Shown: positions 1 through 8,932 of the stretch, one piece after another
How the letters are laid out: each line of letters starts with the position of its first letter
How positions within the stretch are numbered: the stretch's first letter is position 1
Assembly (NCBI RefSeq): GCF_014673215.1
Contig: NZ_JACWMS010000005.1
Coordinates: 310,001 to 374,000 of the forward strand
Direction: 5' to 3'
Source: Gordonia hankookensis
Lineage (GTDB): Bacteria > Actinomycetota > Actinomycetes > Mycobacteriales > Mycobacteriaceae
Length of the DNA stretch: 64,000 bases
Notes under the pieces: generated by a model
The model's database searches: none
Seen by the model: the letters and a program-made list of their open reading frames with translations, nothing else
What the model was told of the DNA's origin: nothing
Made by a program: the position numbers and the translations under genes

Positions 1-916
1 AAACCGACGCAGCGGTGATCTCCTGCGCGGCGTCCGGGTTGGTGAGCGGCGAGATGTCCGAGGCATTCTCCGGCCACGCCACGAAGTCGGGTTGCTCGGC
101 GTTGCCGCTACGAACGGCATCGGCTAGTCGTTCGGTCTGCCGGACGTGGTTGTCGAGAACCGCGCGTCGCTGTGCGTTGAACTCCAGTCCGAGCCGCGGC
201 ACATTGCCCTGGACGGCCGACACCTGCGCCGACGACGACGCGACGTTGCGATCGACGGTGCCGGGGGTCAGTGCGATGGCACAGATCGGGCCGATCAGGG
301 CGAGGACGACGGCCAGTGCAGCTCCGCGGACCACCGCTCGACCATGGTGCTCGCCGTCGCGGACGGCCGTGACGACGATCTGACACAACCACGCGATCGA
401 CGCGCCCAGGAGTGCCACCGCGGCCGAGAGTCCCGGCGCCCCCAAGACCGATGCCATGGGCAGCAACGGTCCGTCGACCTGACTGAATGCTGCTCTCCCC
501 CAAGGGAATCCGCCGAACGGGAAGGCCGATCGCAAACCCTCGACCGCCACCCAGGACAGGGTGAACCAGACGGGCGGGACCGGCAGCCGCATGGTGAGCA
601 CGGCGATCACCCCGAAGAGCGCGAGAAACACCGACAGCACCGCGGCAAGCGCCAACCACGGCAGCGGGCCGACGTAGACGCCGATCCACGGGAGCAGCGG
701 CACGAAGAACGCCAGTCCGAAGACGAAGCCGAGCCAGGCCCCGGTGCGGACCCGTGGGCGACCGGCGCCCAGGAGGACCGCCATCAGGCCGAGGCCGACG
801 ACCGCGAGGAACCAGAGGTTGCGGGGCGGAAAGGCCGCCCACATGGCGATGCCCGCGACCACGGCGACGATCGTCTGGGCCGACAGCACGGTCCACGCGG
901 ACCGGGGTGATCTCAC
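1..916 (-). CDS. lnt: Apolipoprotein N-acyltransferase (5' part, truncated by window edge)
   Basis: Lnt N-acylates the amino-terminal cysteine of lipoproteins at the outer face of the cytoplasmic membrane. The visible 305 codons hold several hydrophobic segments (an early one reads AAFPPRNLWFLAVVGLGLMA) and then the start of the nitrilase-like domain. The motif PDFVAWPENASD lies near residues 277-288, and Glu283 of WPE matches the catalytic glutamate position of the family. I place the start at a GTG whose last bases overlap the TGA of the upstream amidohydrolase gene (GTGA), which indicates translational coupling. The 3' end, with the catalytic Lys and Cys, lies outside the window. In mycobacteria Lnt is often next to or fused with the polyprenol-phosphate-mannose synthase Ppm1; that cannot be judged here. 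Confidence 0.88.
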   Translation of the reverse strand, partial: MRSPRSAWTVLSAQTIVAVVAGIAMWAAFPPRNLWFLAVVGLGLMAVLLGAGRPRVRTGAWLGFVFGLAFFVPLLPWIGVYVGPLPWLALAAVLSVFLALFGVIAVLTMRLPVPPVWFTLSWVAVEGLRSAFPFGGFPWGRAAFSQVDGPLLPMASVLGAPGLSAAVALLGASIAWLCQIVVTAVRDGEHHGRAVVRGAALAVVLALIGPICAIALTPGTVDRNVASSSAQVSAVQGNVPRLGLEFNAQRRAVLDNHVRQTERLADAVRSGNAEQPDFVAWPENASDISPLTNPDAAQEITAASV

Positions 917-2553
917 GCGGGGCCGCCGTCGAGCGCCCCGCCGTCGAACACGACGGTGTCGCGGTGGACGGTGCGGACGCATCTCGGAAGTCGCGCCCCG
1001 GGGGCGATGTCCGGAAGGGCCGGCACCCGCGAGCGGGGGTCGGTCGACCAGCGCTGCACCCCGGCGTGGGATCCGGCGACCACGAGATCGTCGATATCCC
1101 AGACCGCGTAGCTCGCAGGAGCCCCGGGGACGAGCGTCCCGGTGAGCCCATCGTTGACGCCTGCGGCCCGCCAGCCACCTCGGGTCGACGCGGCGAACGC
1201 GCCGCGGGCGGAGATCGCGTTGCGGGGTTGGTGGTGGTGCACCGCCGCCCGGATGGACGACCACGGATCGATCGGTGTCACCGGCGCGTCGGACGAGAAG
1301 GCCAGGATCACCCCTTCGCGGGCGTGTCCGGCGAAGTTGTTCAGCCCGGCGGTGCGCGGAACTCCGAGACGTTGCTCATAGAGCTCGCCCGGCCCGCCCC
1401 ATTCCGCGTCGAACAGCGGCTGCATGCTCGCGACGACACCGCAACGTGCCAAGACCACGGCCTGCTCGGTCGACACCATCTCGGCATGTTCGAGTCGGTG
1501 GGCGCACCGGGCCAGTGCCGGTGTGCCGAGTTCGGCGGCGAGTTCCTGGAACGCTGCGACCACCGAAGCCGTTGCCGCGTCGCCGATCACATGGAACCCG
1601 GCCTGGATGCCGATCACGGTGCACGCCCGGATGTGGTCGCGGATGGTCTCGTAGTCGAGATAGCTGATGCCGGTGTGGCCGGGGTGGTCGGCGTACGGCT
1701 CGGTCAGCCAGGCGGTGTGCGAGCCGATCGCCCCGTCGATGAAGAGATCGCCCGCCAGGGCGTCGGCATGGCTGATCGCCAGGAGTTCGCGGGCATGCTC
1801 GGCGCTCTGGACGGCCTGACCCCAGTAGCGACGCACCTCGACCGGATGGTCGAGGTCGGCGAGTGCGAGGAAGTCGTCGAGACCGCTGATGTCGGGCCCG
1901 CCGTTCTCGTGGACGGCGACGACACCATGTGCGGCCGCGGTGTCGAGGGCGCGGCGCTGGGCGCGGGTGCGCTGTGCCGCGGTGACCAGTTGACGGGCCG
2001 CCCCGCGCACCAGGTGATGGGCCTCGGCGACCAGTGGTTCGTCGGGGTGGTAGCCGACGGCGGCCTCGAGGTCGGGCACCAGGCGACGTAACGCGGTCGA
2101 TGCGACGGCCGAATGTTCGTCGATACGGGCCAGGTAGACCGGAAGATTGCCGACCACCGCGTCGATCTCCGCGGTCGTCGGGAACCGGCGATCGTCGGGG
2201 TCGGCACCCTGCCAGCCGGAATCGTCCCAGCCGAGGCCCCAGATCAGCTCACCCTCATCGGTGACGGACGCGAATGCGGCCACCCGACGCAGACAATCCG
2301 TCCGGTCGGTTGCCTCGTTGAGGGTGAGGCCTGCGAGTGCCAGGCCCGTGGAGGTGAGATGGACATGCGAGTCGACGAATCCGGGTCCGACGAAGCGGCC
2401 CTGCAGGTCGGTGACCCGGGCATCAGGGTGCAGAGCCTTGCCGACGTCGTCACTGCCCACCCAGACGACGGTGCCGTCGGTCACGGCCATGGCGGTGGCA
2501 TCCGGGGCGGCCGGTGAATAGACGACGCCGCCGAGTAGCAGTTCCGTGGTCAC
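913..2553 (-). CDS. Amidohydrolase family protein (YtcJ-like)
   Basis: This 546-residue protein is a metal-dependent hydrolase of the YtcJ/exoenzyme-regulatory type. A short N-terminal beta segment is followed by the metal motif DSHVHL (His63, His65). Further conserved features are VHENGGPD, an HVIGDAA segment, AHRLEHAE and the late SSDAPVTPIDPW, as expected for a TIM-barrel amidohydrolase. The substrate is unknown; annotated relatives include N-substituted formamide deformylases, but the family is very mixed. The start is a GTG with CACACT eight bases upstream as a possible -10. Its stop overlaps the lnt start by four bases, so the two are probably co-transcribed. Confidence 0.85.
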   Translation of the reverse strand: MTTELLLGGVVYSPAAPDATAMAVTDGTVVWVGSDDVGKALHPDARVTDLQGRFVGPGFVDSHVHLTSTGLALAGLTLNEATDRTDCLRRVAAFASVTDEGELIWGLGWDDSGWQGADPDDRRFPTTAEIDAVVGNLPVYLARIDEHSAVASTALRRLVPDLEAAVGYHPDEPLVAEAHHLVRGAARQLVTAAQRTRAQRRALDTAAAHGVVAVHENGGPDISGLDDFLALADLDHPVEVRRYWGQAVQSAEHARELLAISHADALAGDLFIDGAIGSHTAWLTEPYADHPGHTGISYLDYETIRDHIRACTVIGIQAGFHVIGDAATASVVAAFQELAAELGTPALARCAHRLEHAEMVSTEQAVVLARCGVVASMQPLFDAEWGGPGELYEQRLGVPRTAGLNNFAGHAREGVILAFSSDAPVTPIDPWSSIRAAVHHHQPRNAISARGAFAASTRGGWRAAGVNDGLTGTLVPGAPASYAVWDIDDLVVAGSHAGVQRWSTDPRSRVPALPDIAPGARLPRCVRTVHRDTVVFDGGALDGGPA

Positions 2554-2589
2554 GGTGGTCCAGTGTGCCCTGACGAGCGGGCGCCCGGA

Positions 2590-3090
2590 CTATCGCCCCC
2601 GGGGCAGCCCGCGATCTGCAGGCCCTGGTGTCGGATCGACGACGGTGCCGTCCACATCGACCACCGTGCCGTCGACGACGGTGCCGCGGCCGACGTACAT
2701 CCCGCTGGCATAGATGCCCGCGCGGTCCATGGTCGCGGCGAACCGGCGGGCGCCGGCGGCGGCGACCACCGGGCGCATCATCCGACGCACCGGCGGCGCC
2801 AGCAGCACCAGACCGATGATCGTGGACACGATCCCGGGGATGACGAGCAGAAGACTCGACGCGGCGAGAAGTGCGGTATCGGTGAGCGGACCTCGCGGGT
2901 CGACCTCGTTGCGCGATGCACGTCGGAGCTCGCCGAAGACCTTGCGACCCTGTTGCTGGAGCAGCGCGAAGCCGGCCACGACCGCGGCCAGGGTGATCAA
3001 CACCGCCCATCCGAATCCGAGGAAGTGTGCCATCGCGACGAACGCACCGATCTCGACCGCAAAGTAGGCGATCACGTAGATCATCCGCAT
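2590..3090 (-). CDS. fxsA: FxsA family membrane protein
   Basis: A 166-residue cytoplasmic-membrane protein of the FxsA family, named for a suppressor of F exclusion of phage T7; its cellular role is poorly defined. There are hydrophobic segments at about residues 5-20, 24-45 and 73-100. The family-typical LLVIPGIVSTIIGLVLLAPP lies in the third segment. The C-terminal tail (about 45 residues) is polar and repeats TVVDGTVVDVDGTVVD. A GGAG ribosome-binding site precedes the ATG. The gene lies 36 bp upstream of the amidohydrolase gene on the same strand, an arrangement also seen around lnt in mycobacteria (recalled synteny). Confidence 0.9.
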   Translation of the reverse strand: MRMIYVIAYFAVEIGAFVAMAHFLGFGWAVLITLAAVVAGFALLQQQGRKVFGELRRASRNEVDPRGPLTDTALLAASSLLLVIPGIVSTIIGLVLLAPPVRRMMRPVVAAAGARRFAATMDRAGIYASGMYVGRGTVVDGTVVDVDGTVVDPTPGPADRGLPRGR

Positions 3091-3245
3091 GGGGATCTCC
3101 GCCTTTCCGAGACCTCGTCCACCGCCGAGATGGTCGGTGTCGCCCTGTCTCTGCCCAGTCCAACGATCGAGCGTGCCGGTTTTCTCCCGAATCCGCGGGA
3201 TTTCTTTCCGGCCGGGCCGTCGCTGTGGGCACAGCGGTGATCACA

Positions 3246-6200
3246 TCACTCGGCGCGACCCTCGATATCTCCTTCGGCCTGCAGATAGACCTGGCGCAGC
3301 CGATCGAGCATGTCGGCAGGCGGTTGCTCCCACAGGTCCCGATCGACCGCCTCGAGCAGTCGTTCGGCGATGCCGTGCAACGCCCAGGGGTTCGACTGCT
3401 GCATGAAGCGCTGGTTGTCCTCGTCGAGGACGTAGGACTCGGTGAGCTTCTCGTACATCCAGTCGGCCACCACGTTGGTCGTCGCGTCGTAGCCGAACAG
3501 ATAGTCGACCGTGGCCGCCATCTCGAATGCGCCCTTGTATCCGTGACGCTGCATGGCCGAGATCCAGCGGGGATTGACCACGCGCGCCCGGAAGACCCGG
3601 CTGGTCTCCTCCGACAGAGTGCGCGTGCGCACCGAGTCCGGGCGGGTGCTGTCACCGATGTATGCGTCCGGCGACGACCCCGTCAGTGCGCGCACGGTCG
3701 CCACCATGCCCCCGTGGTACTGGAAGTAGTCGTCCGAATCGGCGATGTCGTGCTCACGGGTGTCGGTGTTCTTCGCCGCGACGGCGATGCGTCGGTATGC
3801 GGTCCGCATGTCCTCGACCGCCGGGATGCCGCCGAGGTCCCGGCCGTACGCGTAGCCACCCCATTCGGTGTAGACCTGCGCCAGATCGGCGTCGCTGCGC
3901 CACTCGCGCGAGTCGATCAGCTGCAACAACCCGGCCCCGTACGTGCCCGGCCTGGAACCGAAGATCCGGGTGGACGCGCGTCGCCGATCGCCGTGCTCGG
4001 CCATGGCCGAACGCACGTGGGCGGCGACGTGATTCTGATCGTCGGGTTCGTCGGCCGCGGCGGCCAGCGCGACGGCATCGTCGAGCATCGTGACCACGTG
4101 CGGGAACGCATCGCGGAAGAACCCGGAGATGCGCACCGTGACGTCGATCCGGGGACGTCCGAGCTCGGCGAGGCCGATCAACTCCAGATCGACGACCCGT
4201 CGGGACGCCTCGTCCCACACCGGCATCACACCGAGAAGCGCGAGGACCTCGGCGATGTCGTCGCCGGAGGTGCGCATCGCACTGGTCCCCCACACCGACA
4301 AGCCGACCGACGCCGGATAATGGCCGTGCTCGCCGACATACCGCTCCACCAGCGAATCAGCGAGGGCGCGACCCGTTTCCCACGCGAGACGTGACGGGAC
4401 GGCCTTGGGATCCACCGAGTAGAAATTCCGTCCGGTCGGGAGCACGTTGATCAGGCCGCGCAGCGGCGACCCGCTGGGGCCTGCCTCGATGAATCCGCCG
4501 TCGAGGGCGTGCAGGATCTGGTCGATCTCGCGGCCGGTCTGCCGCAGGCGCGGCACCACTTCGCGGGCCGCGAATCCGAGGACATCGGCCACTGCAGGCG
4601 GATGCCCGGCAGCCGCCGCGTCGACGGCCGCGTGCGTCCAGCCCTCCTTCGCGCAGGCCGCGACGAGCTCTCGGGCGGTGGCCTCCACCTCGTCGACCGG
4701 GTTGCGGGCCGCGCTGCCGTCCTCGATGAGACCGAGGGCCTCGCGCAGGCCGGGGAGTGCCTGGGTGCCGCCCCACAGCTGACGCGCCCGCAGCATCGCC
4801 AGGACGAGGTCCACCTCGCTCTCGTCCTCAGGTGCCTGACCCAGAACGTGGAGACCGTCGCGGATCTGAACGTCCTTGATCTCACAGAGCCAGCCGTCGA
4901 CGTGCAGCAGCATGTCGTCGAAGACGTCCTCGTCTGGACGTTCGGACAGGCCGAGGTCGTGGTCCATCTTGGCGGCGGTCAGCAACGTCCAGATCTGCTG
5001 ACGGATCGCGGGCAGCTTGGCGGGGTCGAGCGCGGAGATGTTGGCGTGCTCGTCGAGCAGTTGCTCGAGCCGCGCGATGTCGCCATAGGACTCGGCGCGC
5101 GCCATCGGAGGGATCAGATGGTCGACGAGCACCGCGTGGGCCCGTCGTTTGGCCTGCGTGCCCTCCCCAGGATCGTTCACCAGGAAGGGGTAGATCAGTG
5201 GGACGTCGCCGAGGGCGGCGTCGGTGCCGCACGCGGCCGACATCCCGAGGGTCTTACCGGGCAGCCACTCGAGATTGCCGTGCTTGCCGACGTGCACGAT
5301 CGCGTCGGCGCCGAACCCGTCGATGTCGGCGACGCCGTCACCGCGACCTGTCAGCCAGCGGTAGGACGCCAGATAGTGGTGCGACGGAGGCAGATCGGGA
5401 TCGTGATAGATCGCGACCGGATTCTCGCCGAACCCGCGCGGCGGCTGCACCATGAGGGTGATGTTGCCGAAGCGCATGGCGGACACCACGATCTCGCCGT
5501 CGGGGTGCGACGACCGGTCCACGAACAGATCACCCGGCGCGGCTCCCCAGTGCTGTTCGACGGAGCTCCGCAGGTCGTCGGGCAGGGTTGCGAACCATCG
5601 GCGGTAGTCGTCGGCGGCGACGCGGATCGGGGCGGCCGCCAGTGTCTCCTCGGTCAGCCAGTCCGGGTCCTGCCCGCCTGCCTCGACGATGGCGTGGATG
5701 AGGGCATCGGAATCCTCGTCGGCCAGTCCGGGTATCGCGTCCGGACCGGCATCTGGCCCGATGTCGTAGCCGGCTGCCCGCAAGGCGACGAGGAGATGGA
5801 GCAGGCTTCGCGGGGTGTCGAGCCCGACGGCATTACCGATCCGGGCATGTTTGGTCGGGTACGCCGAAAGCATCAGTGCGACACGGCGATCCGACGGCGG
5901 CGTACGTCGCAACCGGGCGTGTGCCACCGCGATCCCGGCCACCCGGGCGCAGCGTTCCGGATCCGGCTGATACCAGGGCAGGCCGTTGTCGTCGAACTCC
6001 TTGAAGGAGAACGGCACCGTGATGATGCGCCCGTCGAACTCGGGTACGGCAACCTGCGTCGCCACGTCCAGGGGCGAGAGTCCGTCGTCGGTGGCGGCCC
6101 AGTCGGCGCGGGAACCGGTGAGACACAGGCCCTGCAGGATCGGGACGTCGAGCGCCGCGAGCCGCTCGATGTTCCACGCGTCGTCGTCACCCCCGGCCGA

Positions 6201-6872
6201 CGCCGTCGCCGGTGTGGCACCGCCTGCGGCAAGGACGGTGACCACCAGCGCGTCGGCGGTGCCCAGCAATTCGATGAGATCGTCGGGCGCGGTGCGCAGC
6301 GACGCGCAGTAGATCGGCAGGGCGCGCCCACCGCGCTGCTCGATCGCCGTGCAGAGCGCCTCGACGTAGCGGGTGTTGCCGGCGAGGTGCTGCGCGCGGT
6401 AATAGAGGACGGCAATGGTTGGCGCCGAGGTGACGGTGGCCTGCGCCGGGCGTTCGAGTACGCCCCACGCCGGTGTCTGCTGCGGCGGATCGAAGCCGAG
6501 ACCGGTCAGCAGGACGGTGTCGGACAGGAAATTGTGGAGGTTGACGAGGTTGGCCACGCCGCCGGCCGCGAGGTAGTTGTGCGCCTCGGCGACCACACCG
6601 GCCGGCACGGTCGAGTGCGCCATCAGGTCGGGGTCGGGCTGCTGTTCGCCGGAACAGACCACCAGCGGTTTACCGGTCGCCGCCACCGCGGCGAGCCCGT
6701 CCTCCCAGGCCCGCGTGCCCCCCAGGATGCGCACGACGACGATGTCGGCGTCCGCGGCGAGCGGGCCGATGTCATCGACCAGGATGCGCGACGGGTTCGC
6801 ACCGGAGAAGTCCCGGTCGCAGGCCGCTGCCGTGATGAGGTCGGTATCGGAGGTCGAGAGCAGCAGGATCAT
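3246..6872 (-). CDS. cobN: Cobaltochelatase subunit CobN
   Basis: CobN is the large subunit of the ATP-dependent cobaltochelatase, which inserts cobalt into hydrogenobyrinic acid a,c-diamide in the aerobic cobalamin pathway; it is cytoplasmic and works with CobS and CobT or ChlI/ChlD-like subunits. The 1208 residues match the usual family length. Characteristic stretches include VQPPRGFGENPVAIYHDPDLPPSHHY, HVGKHGNLEWLPGKTLG (about residues 525-545) and the C-terminal NPRWISAMQRHGYKGAFEMA. The start ATG follows a GAGGAG ribosome-binding site. A cobalamin riboswitch lies in the leader, so the gene is expected to be repressed when B12 is abundant. It is divergent from cobG. Confidence 0.97.
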   Translation of the reverse strand: MILLLSTSDTDLITAAACDRDFSGANPSRILVDDIGPLAADADIVVVRILGGTRAWEDGLAAVAATGKPLVVCSGEQQPDPDLMAHSTVPAGVVAEAHNYLAAGGVANLVNLHNFLSDTVLLTGLGFDPPQQTPAWGVLERPAQATVTSAPTIAVLYYRAQHLAGNTRYVEALCTAIEQRGGRALPIYCASLRTAPDDLIELLGTADALVVTVLAAGGATPATASAGGDDDAWNIERLAALDVPILQGLCLTGSRADWAATDDGLSPLDVATQVAVPEFDGRIITVPFSFKEFDDNGLPWYQPDPERCARVAGIAVAHARLRRTPPSDRRVALMLSAYPTKHARIGNAVGLDTPRSLLHLLVALRAAGYDIGPDAGPDAIPGLADEDSDALIHAIVEAGGQDPDWLTEETLAAAPIRVAADDYRRWFATLPDDLRSSVEQHWGAAPGDLFVDRSSHPDGEIVVSAMRFGNITLMVQPPRGFGENPVAIYHDPDLPPSHHYLASYRWLTGRGDGVADIDGFGADAIVHVGKHGNLEWLPGKTLGMSAACGTDAALGDVPLIYPFLVNDPGEGTQAKRRAHAVLVDHLIPPMARAESYGDIARLEQLLDEHANISALDPAKLPAIRQQIWTLLTAAKMDHDLGLSERPDEDVFDDMLLHVDGWLCEIKDVQIRDGLHVLGQAPEDESEVDLVLAMLRARQLWGGTQALPGLREALGLIEDGSAARNPVDEVEATARELVAACAKEGWTHAAVDAAAAGHPPAVADVLGFAAREVVPRLRQTGREIDQILHALDGGFIEAGPSGSPLRGLINVLPTGRNFYSVDPKAVPSRLAWETGRALADSLVERYVGEHGHYPASVGLSVWGTSAMRTSGDDIAEVLALLGVMPVWDEASRRVVDLELIGLAELGRPRIDVTVRISGFFRDAFPHVVTMLDDAVALAAAADEPDDQNHVAAHVRSAMAEHGDRRRASTRIFGSRPGTYGAGLLQLIDSREWRSDADLAQVYTEWGGYAYGRDLGGIPAVEDMRTAYRRIAVAAKNTDTREHDIADSDDYFQYHGGMVATVRALTGSSPDAYIGDSTRPDSVRTRTLSEETSRVFRARVVNPRWISAMQRHGYKGAFEMAATVDYLFGYDATTNVVADWMYEKLTESYVLDEDNQRFMQQSNPWALHGIAERLLEAVDRDLWEQPPADMLDRLRQVYLQAEGDIEGRAE

Positions 6873-6937
6873 GGTTCTCCTCGCCGGGATGGCGCGCCCG
6901 GTGTGTGGTCGGTGGTGCCGTCTGTCGTGCGTGTCGG

Positions 6938-7045
6938 GTTACCGGAGCGCAGGTCTGGCTTCGGTGTCCTCGGTCGTCGACCGGCGGACACCGTCACAGT
7001 GGCGCGACCGCGTCGGATTTGCACCGGCTTCTGCCGCTCCTCGGT
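6938..7045 (-). ncRNA. Cobalamin riboswitch in the cobN leader
   Basis: Read on the minus strand, this leader has the conserved B12-aptamer blocks in order. GCCGGTGCAAATCC is the minus-strand reading of 7015-7028 and GCCACTGTG that of 6995-7003. A strong hairpin (GGTGTCC...GGACACC) follows, then AAGCCAGACCTGC at 6949-6961, which is the B12-box region. The closing stem P1 forms between 7035-7040 (GGAGCG on the RNA) and 6944-6949 (CGCTCC). Downstream, a CCGGG/CCCGG hairpin lies directly before the cobN GAGGAG ribosome-binding site and could hide it, so translational control is the likely mode (inference). Exact boundaries are approximate. Confidence 0.93.
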
Positions 7046-7051
7046 GCGTTC

Positions 7052-7057
7052 AGCCTA
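7052..7057 (-). promoter_or_regulatory. cobN -10 element (TAGGCT)
   Basis: TAGGCT on the minus strand fits the actinobacterial TANNNT -10 consensus. It lies about seven bases before the expected first base of the cobalamin riboswitch. It sits only about 35 bp from the oppositely oriented cobG -10, so the two promoters are nearly face to face. No convincing -35 is visible. Confidence 0.6.
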
Positions 7058-7092
7058 GTCAGCGCGGGCTTCGCGGCGTTCCGGCGGGGGCC

Positions 7093-7098
7093 TACCCT
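7093..7098 (+). promoter_or_regulatory. cobG leaderless -10 element (TACCCT)
   Basis: TACCCT is followed by exactly seven bases and then the cobG GTG at 7106. This is the spacing of leaderless mycobacterial transcripts, in which transcription begins on the start codon. It supports 7106 over the longer upstream reading frame. Confidence 0.6.
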
Positions 7099-7105
7099 GG
7101 GAGAG

Positions 7106-8296
7106 GTGACCGAACCCGTCCGGCGCGATGCCACCGACCGCTGTCCCGGCGTGTTCAGCACCCATGCCGCCGCCGACGGCGCGGTTGCCCGGGTGCGGCT
7201 CCCGGGCGGGCGGATCCGACCCGATCAGCTCGAACTCCTCGCCCAGGCCGCGACCGAGCACGGTGACGGATATCTCGAGCTGACGGCACGGGCCAATCTC
7301 CAGCTGCGCGGCCTCACCGACGTCGATGCGGTGGCCGATGCGGTCGTCGAGGCAGGCCTCGCCCCGAGTTCGACGCACGACAAGGTGCGCAACATCGAGG
7401 TCAGTGCACTGACCGGTCGGATCGGTGGCATCGCCGACGTGCGCCCGCTCGCAGATCTGCTCGACGACCGGCTGCAGGCGGCCGACGTGTCGGTGTCGCT
7501 CTCCGGCCGCTTCCTCTTCGGCCTCGACGACGGCCGCGGCGACATCGCGCGCCGGGAACCCGATGTCTGCGCTATCGCGCGATCCGCCGATGTGTCCGGC
7601 GAGATCGTCGTCGATGTGCTGGTGGGCGGCACAGCCCTCGGTTCGGCACGCGGCGACGACGCGGTCACCGCGGAACTCCTGGCCGTCGCCACCGACATGA
7701 TCGACATCTGCCCCGGAGCGTGGCGGGTCACCGATCTCACCGACGCGCAGCGAACCGAACTCGACGGCCGGGTTCGCGCGCGGCTGGCGCCGGCCGTCGG
7801 AGGTCCCGACCCCCAGCCTGCCGACCCCCAGCCTGCCGACCCCCAGCCTGCCGACCCGATCGTCGGCTGGTTCGACCAGGACGACGGCCGTGTACTGCTC
7901 GGCGCCGTCGTCGAGCTCGGCCGGCTGCCCGCGCGGCTCGCCCAGTTCGTGGCCGCCGTGCAGGCACCGATCGTCGTGACCCCCGACCGCGAGATCCTCA
8001 TCTGCGATCTGGACGAAGGTGTGGCCGAGACGGTGGTGCGGGTCCTGGCTCCGATGGGCCTGATCTTCGACGCCGCCTCACCCTGGGCCGCGGTCAGCTG
8101 TTGTGTCGGAGCCCCGGGATGCGCGAAGTCGCTGGCGCCGGTCCGCGACGATCTGCTGGTACGGATCCGAGACGGCGAACCGGTGACCGAGCGCGAGCAC
8201 TGGGTGGGGTGCGGCCGCCGATGCGGCTCCCCCAGCGGCCCGCATCGCAGTGTCGAGGCGACTCCCGACGGCGGGTACGTGACACACCGTCGATAG
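7106..8296 (+). CDS. cobG: Precorrin-3B synthase CobG
   Basis: CobG is an oxygen-dependent monooxygenase that converts precorrin-3A to precorrin-3B, the committed step of the aerobic B12 route. The 396-residue protein has two nitrite/sulfite-reductase ferredoxin-like halves. The 4Fe-4S ligands are visible as C332-x5-C338 and C369-x3-C373, the C-x5-C/C-x3-C pattern of the family. The linker between the halves carries three perfect five-residue repeats (DPQPA) encoded by 15-bp DNA repeats. The reading frame stays open upstream to 6905, but the codons before 7106 encode nothing family-like and a leaderless -10 marks the GTG at 7106. The gene is followed by cobH after 12 bp. Confidence 0.94.
   Translation: MTEPVRRDATDRCPGVFSTHAAADGAVARVRLPGGRIRPDQLELLAQAATEHGDGYLELTARANLQLRGLTDVDAVADAVVEAGLAPSSTHDKVRNIEVSALTGRIGGIADVRPLADLLDDRLQAADVSVSLSGRFLFGLDDGRGDIARREPDVCAIARSADVSGEIVVDVLVGGTALGSARGDDAVTAELLAVATDMIDICPGAWRVTDLTDAQRTELDGRVRARLAPAVGGPDPQPADPQPADPQPADPIVGWFDQDDGRVLLGAVVELGRLPARLAQFVAAVQAPIVVTPDREILICDLDEGVAETVVRVLAPMGLIFDAASPWAAVSCCVGAPGCAKSLAPVRDDLLVRIRDGEPVTEREHWVGCGRRCGSPSGPHRSVEATPDGGYVTHRR
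7808..7852 (+). repeat. Three perfect 15-bp tandem repeats inside cobG
   Basis: The unit gacccccagcctgcc occurs three times without mismatch, followed by the first bases of a fourth copy. It is in frame and encodes (Asp-Pro-Gln-Pro-Ala)x3, a rigid proline-rich linker between the two halves of CobG. Copy number is likely to vary between strains by slippage without shifting the frame. Confidence 0.95.
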
Positions 8297-8308
8297 GCTG
8301 GCCGCACC

Positions 8309-8932
8309 ATGAGCGACTACCTGCGTGACGGCGCCGCGATCTATCGCCAGTCCTTTGCCACGATCCGTGCCGAGTCGGATCTGACGGCCTTCGCACCCGA
8401 CGTGGCGCAGGTGGTGGTGCGCATGATCCACGCTTGCGGGCAGACCGACCTCACCGAGGACGTGGTGGCCACCGAGGGTGTCGTGCAGGCCGCCCGTGCG
8501 GCGCTCGGAGCGGGTGCACCGATCCTCTGCGATGCCTCGATGGTGGCCGCGGGGGTGACCCGTAAGCGTCTGCCCGCCGACAATGACGTACGTTGTCACC
8601 TCGCCGAACCGTCGCTGCCCGCTCTCGCCGATCGCCTCGGCACCACCAGAACGGCTGCCGCGCTCGAGTTCTGGCGTCCACATCTCGACGGAGCAGTGGT
8701 GGCGATCGGCAACGCCCCGACCGCGCTGTTCGCGCTGCTGGACATGATCGACGACGGGGCACCGCATCCGGCGGCGATCGTCGGCGCACCCGTCGGCTTC
8801 GTCGGTGCCGCGGAATCCTGTGCGGCCCTGGCTCTCCGCAGTGATCTCGAGTTCATCACGGTGACCGGGCGGCGCGGTGGATCGGCGATCACCGCCGCCG
8901 CGATCAACGCATTGGCCAGTCCGGAGGAGTGA
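8309..8932 (+). CDS. cobH: Precorrin-8X methylmutase CobH
   Basis: CobH moves the methyl group from C-11 to C-12 of precorrin-8X to give hydrogenobyrinic acid. The 207 residues equal the family length, and the catalytic histidine is recognisable as His41 in VVVRMIHACG. Typical motifs GAPILCDASMVAAGVTR and the C-terminal GRRGGSAITAAAINAL are present. The ATG lies 12 bp after cobG; a TAGGCT at 8294-8299 might add a weak internal promoter. The stop overlaps the GTG of cobIJ by four bases, so cobG, cobH and cobIJ form one operon. Confidence 0.96.
   Translation: MSDYLRDGAAIYRQSFATIRAESDLTAFAPDVAQVVVRMIHACGQTDLTEDVVATEGVVQAARAALGAGAPILCDASMVAAGVTRKRLPADNDVRCHLAEPSLPALADRLGTTRTAAALEFWRPHLDGAVVAIGNAPTALFALLDMIDDGAPHPAAIVGAPVGFVGAAESCAALALRSDLEFITVTGRRGGSAITAAAINALASPEE

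Noticed and set aside
108-1178. A 356-codon minus-strand frame across lnt and the end of the amidohydrolase gene
   Set aside because: It is rich in Arg, Pro and Gly with no recognisable domain, and runs in a different frame from the clear Lnt and amidohydrolase sequences.
3185-3206. A tcccg/cggga hairpin followed by a T-rich stretch, between cobN and fxsA
   Set aside because: Its T-tract is on the plus strand, where no gene ends nearby; the stem is only five pairs, so chance is likely.
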